Assembly: GCA_002347485.1 (NCBI GenBank)
Contig: DDXM01000016.1
Coordinates: forward strand, 1-44,632
DNA: 44,632 nt
Origin: Anaerolineaceae bacterium UBA2260
GTDB taxonomy: Bacteria > Chloroflexota > Anaerolineae > Anaerolineales > Anaerolineaceae
Direction of reading: 5' to 3'
Shown piece after piece: positions 39,071 to 44,632 of the stretch; position 1 is the first letter of the stretch, and each line of letters begins with the position of its first letter. The notes under the pieces are model-generated. The model saw nothing but the letters and a program-made list of their open reading frames with translations, searched no databases and had not been told where the DNA came from. The translations under genes were made by a program, and so were the position numbers.

Positions 39071-40048
39071 CTAATTGAGAGCCAGGTTCCAGCGTCTGGC
39101 TGCTGATTCGATGATCTTGCGGACAATATCCGTGTACGTGTACCCCGCGGCTGCGGATGCGAAAACGAGCGACGCCTGGTTCGGGTCCGGATCCATGAGT
39201 GGGATCGGGTTAACTTCGAGCACGTACGGGTTGCCTTGTGTGTCCATGCGCATATCCATGCGGCAGATATCTAAAAGGTGCAGCGCGTTCATGGCGCGTT
39301 TGGCAATTGATTTAAAGAGCGCGGTCTTTTCAGGGCTGAGATCCGCGGGGCAAACCCGCCTTACCGCGCTGTTGAGGTCTTCTTTTTGCGCCGAAGAATA
39401 AAAGCCGGTAGGCGAGATGATTTCAACGATCGGCAGCACCTCATCCCCCAGAATTCCGATGGTAAATTCCCTGCCTTCGATATATTGCTCGACCAGGATC
39501 AGCGAATCGGTGATCGAGCGCACATATTTTACCTGGTGCAACAGTTCTTCTTCGTTGCGCACCAGGGCGGAGTCATTGATACCGATGGATGAGCCCTCCA
39601 CACCAGGCTTGACGAAAAGCGGGAAGGTCATCTTGTGGTTGGGTATTTCTGTTCCATAACGCACCACCACAAAGTTGGCAGTGGGGATGCGAGTATCACG
39701 GAACATTTTTTTCGCCACAGCTTTGTTGTGGGATAGAGACATGCCCAGCACCCCGGCGCAGGTGTATGGAATGCGCAGGCTATCCAGGATCGCGGGCATC
39801 TGCGCCTCGCGCGAATCGCCAAAGTGCCCTTCAGCCGAATTAAAGCAGAGGTCGGGGGTGTAATTCTTTAATTCTTGAATGGATTCAATCGTGGCGGGGA
39901 AATATTGCGCGGTGTGCCCTAGTTCGTGCAGCGATGCCAGGATGGCATCCACTGTCTTGCGATCATCGAGGTCATCCCAACGCCCAGGAGGGTCTTCTTT
40001 ACTGACTGGTGCATCTTCTTTCAGGTTGGCGAGAACTGCGATCTTCAT
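39071..40048 (-). CDS. D-alanine--D-alanine ligase-like ATP-grasp enzyme
   Basis: A 325-residue ATP-grasp ligase of the Ddl family, which joins two D-alanines (or a related pair) for peptidoglycan. The order is an N-terminal domain with 'DLCFNSAEGHFGDSREAQMPAILDSLRIPYTCAG', the ATP-grasp lysine region 'FPLFVKPGVEGSSIGI', and 'ILVEQYIEGREFTIGILGD', 'ICRMDMRMDTQGNPYVLEVNPIPLM' with the metal ligands E and N. The N-terminal 'EG' of Ddl (NxxEG) is present. The start is ATG 40048 with GGAG 5 bases upstream. Whether it is the main Ddl or a paralog with another acceptor cannot be told. Confidence 0.85.
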   Translation of the reverse strand: MKIAVLANLKEDAPVSKEDPPGRWDDLDDRKTVDAILASLHELGHTAQYFPATIESIQELKNYTPDLCFNSAEGHFGDSREAQMPAILDSLRIPYTCAGVLGMSLSHNKAVAKKMFRDTRIPTANFVVVRYGTEIPNHKMTFPLFVKPGVEGSSIGINDSALVRNEEELLHQVKYVRSITDSLILVEQYIEGREFTIGILGDEVLPIVEIISPTGFYSSAQKEDLNSAVRRVCPADLSPEKTALFKSIAKRAMNALHLLDICRMDMRMDTQGNPYVLEVNPIPLMDPDPNQASLVFASAAAGYTYTDIVRKIIESAARRWNLALN

Positions 40049-40204
40049 GCTTGCTCCATGATTGTTATCTGAAAAACGCGTGAGATTATAAGACGATTCA
40101 AAAATAATACAAGAGGTCAAAATTGTGGATTTACATTGCGGGCGCTTTATTTTCACATTGGTAAAGGTGTACAATTCACAACGATTTGATCCAGGAGCAA
40201 ACCG

Positions 40205-40906
40205 ATGACCGCGAATGAAACCAATTCTCCCCGCAAACCAGTTTTGGCCTTGTTACCCGCATACAACGAAGAAAAGCGGATCGGAGACGTGATCATGCGC
40301 ACCATGGAGTTTTTACCTGTCCTGGTGGTGGACGATGGGTCGCGGGATGAAACAGCTGGTATCAGCCGCCTGATTGGCGCTGAGGTGATCAGCCATTCTC
40401 CCAACCAGGGTAAGGGCGCAGCGCTGCTGACCGGGTTTCGCTACGCCATTGAAAATGGCTTTGAAGCCGTGGTGACGCTCGACGCAGACGGCCAACATGA
40501 CCCGGATGAGCTCCCGCTTTTCCTGGCCGAGTTTACCATTGGGGCGGACCTGGTCATTGGGCAACGTGATTTTCGCAAAATGCCCTTTCCGCGGAATTTT
40601 TCCAACTCGTTTGGGACGTGGATGTTCTCCCGCGCGCTGGGTCAATATTGCCCGGATAATCAATCCGGTTATCGGCTTTATTCACGCAGAATGATCGAAG
40701 CCTCGCTCGACAGCGACGAAACGAATTTTGAATTCGAGGTTGAGGTGATCGCGCGCTGCGTGGCTTTGGATTACAACCTGCGTTGGGTGCCCATCCAGAC
40801 TATTTACGCCGGTGAAACCAGTCATATCAAGCCGCTGCGCCATATCCGGCACTTCTTCAGGGTTGTGCATCGAACACGGGAAATCGTACGCGGGTCGATA
40901 AAATAG
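40205..40906 (+). CDS. Family 2 glycosyltransferase (polyprenyl-phosphate type)
   Basis: A 233-residue GT2 enzyme. The GT-A fold is seen in ALLPAYNEEKRIGDV (nucleotide-sugar site), VVDDGSRDET, the DXD-type DADGQHDP, and 'GQRDFRKMPFPRN'. The length and 'GYRLYSRRMIEA...FEFEVEVIARC' match dolichyl/undecaprenyl-phosphate mannose or glucose synthases and DPM1-like enzymes without membrane tail. Product is thus likely a lipid-linked sugar. AGGAG lies 7 bases before the ATG. The 221 bases after it (40907-41127) hold no recognised feature. Confidence 0.9.
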   Translation: MTANETNSPRKPVLALLPAYNEEKRIGDVIMRTMEFLPVLVVDDGSRDETAGISRLIGAEVISHSPNQGKGAALLTGFRYAIENGFEAVVTLDADGQHDPDELPLFLAEFTIGADLVIGQRDFRKMPFPRNFSNSFGTWMFSRALGQYCPDNQSGYRLYSRRMIEASLDSDETNFEFEVEVIARCVALDYNLRWVPIQTIYAGETSHIKPLRHIRHFFRVVHRTREIVRGSIK

Positions 40907-41127
40907 TAATTATGTTATAGTATGGATTGTCCACTGGCAAGATTTTTAGAAATAAATCGAATTATCTGCCAATTTTTCGTTTAATCTCTTTTTGAATACC
41001 GCGCAGATTGCTGCGTCGGTTCGATACTTGAAGAGCTGGCTGATGCTCTTGGGATTCCGTAATAACGCGCGAGCTTGCTCCGAGGATAGGAATCGCAAAG
41101 CCACTGAAATTTATTTGGAGAATAGAA

Positions 41128-41583
41128 ATGGTCAATACCAGAGAAAACATCAACGCGTTTCTTCAGCAGGAAAAGATCGCGGTTGTGGGGGCTTCGCGCA
41201 ATAAGGACAAGTTCGGCAATATGATCTATAAAGATTTGAAAACCGCCGGCTACAAGGTGATGGCAGTAAATCCCAACGCGGACATGGTGGATGGTGACCG
41301 CTGTTTCGCAGGGTTGGGTGCGTTACCAGAAAAACCGGACGGTGTGTTGATCGTGATTCCTGCCAAACAAGGTATCGAGATCGTTGAGGAAACCGCCAGG
41401 ATGGGCGTGCGTCATGTGTGGGTGCAACAGGGAGCAAACTCGCCTGAGATCGATAAACGTCTCGAGGAACTCAACCTGGTGGCGGTCAGTGGTGAATGCA
41501 TTTTCATGTTCCTGGAGCCGGTTAAATCAGTACACAGTTTTCACCGTTTTTTCCGCCAGATCTTCGGAAAGATGCCTAAATAA
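41128..41583 (+). CDS. CoA-binding domain protein (YccU-like)
   Basis: A 151-residue Rossmann-type CoA_binding_2 protein: 'IAVVGASRNKDKFGNMIYKDLKTAGYKVMAVNPN' is the nucleotide loop, and 'DGVLIVIPAKQGIEIVEETARMGVRHVWVQQGA' the second half. Members bind coenzyme A in the style of succinyl-CoA synthetase alpha; the E. coli homolog YccU has no firm function. GGAG lies 7 bases before the ATG. It ends in a strong terminator facing valS. Confidence 0.92.
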   Translation: MVNTRENINAFLQQEKIAVVGASRNKDKFGNMIYKDLKTAGYKVMAVNPNADMVDGDRCFAGLGALPEKPDGVLIVIPAKQGIEIVEETARMGVRHVWVQQGANSPEIDKRLEELNLVAVSGECIFMFLEPVKSVHSFHRFFRQIFGKMPK

Positions 41584-41587
41584 GTGC

Positions 41588-41616
41588 CTGGCCGGATTTC
41601 TCCGGCCAGTCTTTTT
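41588..41616 (+). terminator. Terminator of the CoA-binding gene
   Basis: Perfect 8-bp stem CTGGCCGG/CCGGCCAG with a 6-base loop, followed by TCTTTTT. The T-run overlaps the stop codon of the convergent valS. Confidence 0.93.
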
Positions 41617-44311
41617 ATCCCAATTGCGCTTTCAGTTTTTCCCTCGTTTCAAGATACTCTTTCAATTTAACGCGTTCTTTATCCACCACCGGTGCCGGGG
41701 CTTTGTTCGCGAAATCACTGGCAAGCAATTTCTCCAGTCGCTCGATCTGTGAGTTGATGGTTTCCAACTCCTTCTCCAGGCGGGCCAAGTCTTCAGCGGA
41801 GTCGATCTTCTCCGCCATATCGAGGAAGATCTCGACCCCGGACACCACGATCGATACATAAGCGCTGGTATCCGCCTTGATCTTACGGGACAACCTGGAT
41901 TGGTCCTTATCAAGAGATGCCAGCGCGGCTATCATGGCGCATTGACCGCGTAAAATATCCAGTTTTGTACCAGCAGAAATCAAGGCGGTCAACTTGCGAT
42001 CGGGTTTGACTTTCTTTTCGGCGCGTAGGTTGCGAATGGCGCGCACCATTTCCTGAACAATCGCGAATCCGCTGATGGCTTCATCCTCCCAACCTTCCGG
42101 GTTGCCAGCTTCAGGCCAGGCAGCGGAGATGAGCATGTCTTCCCATGGGTGGCGGGACATGAAAGGTTTAAACCCTTTTTCAAGCGCGGCTTCCTTGAGA
42201 TACCCCCATAGTTCCTCGGTGACGAATGGTGTGAACGGATGGAGCAGCCGCAGGCAGGCGTCGAGCACGCGTACCAGCGTCATGGCAGTATAGTAAGCGC
42301 GATCTCCGCCTTCGTTCATCTGTATCTTGGCGATTTCCAGATACCAATCCGCGAAATCACTCCAGAAGAATTCGTAGATCTGGCGCCCTGCTTCGCCGTA
42401 CTGGTAATTCTTGAACAGGCGATCAGTATCGCGCAGCAGCCCCTTCAATTTCGCCCAGATCCATGAATCCGCCAGCGTCCATTCCGGTTCGTTACCGGCT
42501 TCAGTAGGAGCGTTCTTAATGGCTGAGAGAATAAAGCGCCCGGCGTTCCATACCTTGTTGGCGAAATTGCGGTTAGCCTCAACTTTCTTGATGTCGAGGT
42601 TGGTATCGTGGCCGGGGGTGGAGCCGACGAGCAGGGTGAAGCGCAGCGCGTCGGTGCCGAAATTTTCCATGACCTCGATGGGGTCCACCACGTTGCCCTT
42701 GGTCTTGCTCATCTTCTGACCGTCCTTGTCCAGAATCAAACCGTGCAGATACACAGTGTGGAACGGTACCTGTCCAGTGAATTCAAGACCGAACATCATC
42801 ATGCGCGCCACCCAGAAGAACAGGATGTCCGCGCCGGTCTCCATCACCGACGTTGGGTAGAAATACCCCAGGTCAGGCGTCTGCTCTGGCCAGCCGAGGG
42901 TGGAAAACGGCCACAAACCGGAGGAGAACCAGGTATCCAGCACGTCCTCTTCCTGGTGGATGGCAGCGCTGCCGCATTTGGGACAATGATCCGGGTCTTC
43001 ACGCGAGACGATGACCTCGCCGCAGGACTCGCAGTACCATACAGGAATGCGGTGACCCCACCATAACTGGCGGCTGATACACCAATCGCGGATGTTTTCC
43101 AGCCAGTTGAAGTAGATCTTCGTGAAGCGTTCCGGAACGATCTTCGTACGACCATCGCGCACCGCGTTGAGAGCTTTTTCAGCCAGCGGCTGGATCTTGA
43201 TGAACCATTGCGTCGAGATCATCGGTTCCACGATCTCACCCCCGCGCTGCGATCGCGGTATGTTGAGCGTGTAAGGTTGTTCCTTGATCACCAGACCCGC
43301 GGTGCGCATATCTTCCCACAGGTGTTTGCGGCACTCGAAGCGGTCGAGACCGGTGTAAGGTGCGGCGTTCTCGTTCATGTGAGCGGTGGTGTCGAGGATA
43401 TTGATCATTTCGAGCCCGTGGTTGATACCGATGGCATAGTCGTTGGGGTCATGGGCGGGGGTGATCTTGAGCGCGCCGGTGCCAAATTCCATGGTCACGT
43501 ATTCATCCGCGATCACCGGGATCTGGCGGTTGGTGATGGGCACGAGAACCTTTTTGCCGACGAATTTTTGGTAGCGCTCGTCGCTGGGATGCACCGCCAC
43601 CGCGGTATCGCCGAGAATGGTCTCGGGGCGGGTGGTGGCCACCGGGATGAATTCTCCTGAACCATCTGCGAGCATGTATTTGAAGAAATACAGAAAACCG
43701 GGTTCTTCGCTGTATTCCACTTCGAGATCGGAGACAGCGGTGCGCAGGGCGGGGGACCAGTTGATCATGCGCGGACCGCGATAGATCAATCCCTTCTCGT
43801 AAAGGCGCACAAAGGCTTCGCGCACGGCTTTGGAAAGACCGTCGTCGAGGGTGAAACGCTCGCGCGTCCAATCACAGGAGGCGCCAAGGCGGCGGATCTG
43901 ATTGGTGATGCGTTGACCGTATTTCTTTTTCCATTCCCAGGTGCGGCGCAGGAATTCTTCGCGTCCCATCTCATCTCGGCGCAGTCCTTCCTGGGCCAGC
44001 GCTTTCTCCACCAGCATCTGCGTGGCGATACCGGCGTGATCGGTGCCTGGTACCCACAGCGCTGAATAACCTTTCATGCGGTGGTAGCGGATCATCAGAT
44101 CTTCCATGGAGACAAACATGGCATGACCGGTGTGCAGCTCACCGGTGACATTGGGCGGTGGAATGGCAATCACAAACGGTTTTACTGAGGGATCAAACCC
44201 TTCCTTGCGTGGGTCGTTGGAAGGTTGAAAATAACCACTCTCCTCCCACTTTTTATACAGCCGCTGTTCAGTGGCTCGAAAATCATACGCCTTGGCAAGT
44301 TCCTGTGTCAT
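41615..44311 (-). CDS. valS: Valyl-tRNA synthetase
   Basis: A class I aminoacyl-tRNA synthetase charging tRNA-Val. It has the HIGH motif as H60-TGH63 after PPPNVTG, and KMSKT at 533-537. The CP1 editing domain lies about 190-350, and a zinc-ribbon-like CESCGEV...CPKCGS insert is present. The anticodon-binding domain follows 600, and a coiled coil is at the C-terminus (about 825-898). GGAGG sits 6 bases before the ATG. Expression should depend on the T-box leader just upstream. Length 898 aa is usual. Confidence 0.97.
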   Translation of the reverse strand: MTQELAKAYDFRATEQRLYKKWEESGYFQPSNDPRKEGFDPSVKPFVIAIPPPNVTGELHTGHAMFVSMEDLMIRYHRMKGYSALWVPGTDHAGIATQMLVEKALAQEGLRRDEMGREEFLRRTWEWKKKYGQRITNQIRRLGASCDWTRERFTLDDGLSKAVREAFVRLYEKGLIYRGPRMINWSPALRTAVSDLEVEYSEEPGFLYFFKYMLADGSGEFIPVATTRPETILGDTAVAVHPSDERYQKFVGKKVLVPITNRQIPVIADEYVTMEFGTGALKITPAHDPNDYAIGINHGLEMINILDTTAHMNENAAPYTGLDRFECRKHLWEDMRTAGLVIKEQPYTLNIPRSQRGGEIVEPMISTQWFIKIQPLAEKALNAVRDGRTKIVPERFTKIYFNWLENIRDWCISRQLWWGHRIPVWYCESCGEVIVSREDPDHCPKCGSAAIHQEEDVLDTWFSSGLWPFSTLGWPEQTPDLGYFYPTSVMETGADILFFWVARMMMFGLEFTGQVPFHTVYLHGLILDKDGQKMSKTKGNVVDPIEVMENFGTDALRFTLLVGSTPGHDTNLDIKKVEANRNFANKVWNAGRFILSAIKNAPTEAGNEPEWTLADSWIWAKLKGLLRDTDRLFKNYQYGEAGRQIYEFFWSDFADWYLEIAKIQMNEGGDRAYYTAMTLVRVLDACLRLLHPFTPFVTEELWGYLKEAALEKGFKPFMSRHPWEDMLISAAWPEAGNPEGWEDEAISGFAIVQEMVRAIRNLRAEKKVKPDRKLTALISAGTKLDILRGQCAMIAALASLDKDQSRLSRKIKADTSAYVSIVVSGVEIFLDMAEKIDSAEDLARLEKELETINSQIERLEKLLASDFANKAPAPVVDKERVKLKEYLETREKLKAQLG

Positions 44312-44333
44312 TCGCTTCCTCCGTTGTTAAATT

Positions 44334-44597
44334 AAAAACCTTTCATCCGTAGAGGACGAAAGGGATCTGTTTCGCGGTACCACCTCAATTCGCCATTGCT
44401 GGCGCACTCCTCCGGACCATCATCCAGATTACGCGCTAACGGGCTTACCCGTGCCGTTCTAACGCCCTGCGGGTTTCTTCGGCATGCCGCCAAACGACTT
44501 CGGTTCGGATTCGCTGCGGAGCCTTCCAGCCGTGAGCTCCTTCTCTATCAGCGTGCAGTTAAACCTACTACTTTTGGCTTTCCTAATATAGAATTGT
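44334..44597 (-). promoter_or_regulatory. T-box riboswitch leader of valS
   Basis: The minus strand holds the T-box sequence GAGGTGGTACCGCG (within 44373-44388), which binds the 3' end of uncharged tRNA. It is followed by a 10-bp terminator stem (44339-44348 with 44354-44363, one G-U) and a T-run. Stem I with 'CTCACGGCTGGAAGGCTCC' is upstream. A GTC at 44498-44496 in GAAGTCG could be the valine specifier; it would pair with anticodon GAC of the tRNA-Val at 24501. Low charged tRNA-Val would thus let transcription reach valS. Confidence 0.93.
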
Positions 44598-44603
44598 TCC
44601 TTG

Positions 44604-44609
44604 ATTATA
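44604..44609 (-). promoter_or_regulatory. -10 box of the valS T-box transcript
   Basis: TATAAT on the minus strand, about 7 bases before the likely start of the leader. The -35 would fall at the window edge and cannot be judged. Confidence 0.5.
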
Positions 44610-44632
44610 CGTTGGTGTAACATATTTTCTGT

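Overview
The window looks like a piece of a Chloroflexota (probably Anaerolineae) chromosome. This is an inference from gene content and style: Thr/Pro-rich extracellular linkers, L,D-transpeptidases, a DUF711 protein, tandem DarA-like proteins and Shine-Dalgarno-led genes with moderate to high GC. No rRNA gene or complete taxonomic marker was compared. There is no phage, integrase, transposase, CRISPR array or plasmid module, so it reads as core chromosome with a few rearranged spots.
Layout. 1-3.3 kb: the 3' part of gyrA, then (minus) birA with a tiny overlapping membrane-protein gene, and a small heat-shock protein. 3.4-6.8 kb: a small hypothetical gene, tRNA-Arg(CCT), an rRNA uracil methyltransferase, a MoaE-like protein and a CBM9-like lipoprotein. 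6.8-11.3 kb (minus): a run of envelope genes with an amidase and two L,D-transpeptidases, followed by a hypothetical gene and a YbbN-like thioredoxin. 11.3-12.4 kb: a flavin-reductase-like gene and an AMMECR1 gene behind a good promoter. 12.4-15.4 kb (minus): two tandem DarA-type c-di-AMP-receptor-like genes and a large glycosidase-like protein. 15.5-18.9 kb: a class A penicillin-binding protein.
18.9-24.1 kb (minus): infC-rpmI-rplT, an rRNA/tRNA 2'-O-methyltransferase, DUF711, plsC and a diacylglycerol kinase-like gene. 24.1-26.5 kb is the most rearranged part: tRNA-Val(GAC) with a decayed tRNA remnant and a second terminator behind it, tRNA-Ser(GGA) followed by 51-53 bp tandem hairpin repeats that begin with its own 3' end, and the wreck of an SLC13 permease gene. 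26.5-30.2 kb: a YacP-like nuclease, a lamin-tail protein and the classical dnaX-ybaB-recR operon. 30.2-35.2 kb: a HerA-like ATPase divergent from a membrane protein with a degenerate PP2C-like domain and a propeller-like outer half. 35.2-37.1 kb: an M50 membrane protease, tRNA-Sec (selC) and a PAP2 phosphatase. 37.3-44.6 kb: an oligopeptide-type solute-binding lipoprotein whose halves are in swapped order, a D-Ala-D-Ala ligase-like ATP-grasp enzyme, a GT2 glycosyltransferase, a CoA-binding protein, and valS under a T-box leader.
Functional themes are translation (infC/L35/L20, valS with T-box, four tRNAs, RNA methylases), the cell envelope (PBP1, amidase, two L,D-transpeptidases, Ddl-like ligase, PlsC, DagK, PAP2) and DNA maintenance (gyrA, dnaX, recR, HerA). 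The points most worth follow-up are the permuted solute-binding protein, the tRNA-tail repeats, the paired c-di-AMP receptors, the ATC start of infC, and the degenerate phosphatase/propeller protein beside HerA.
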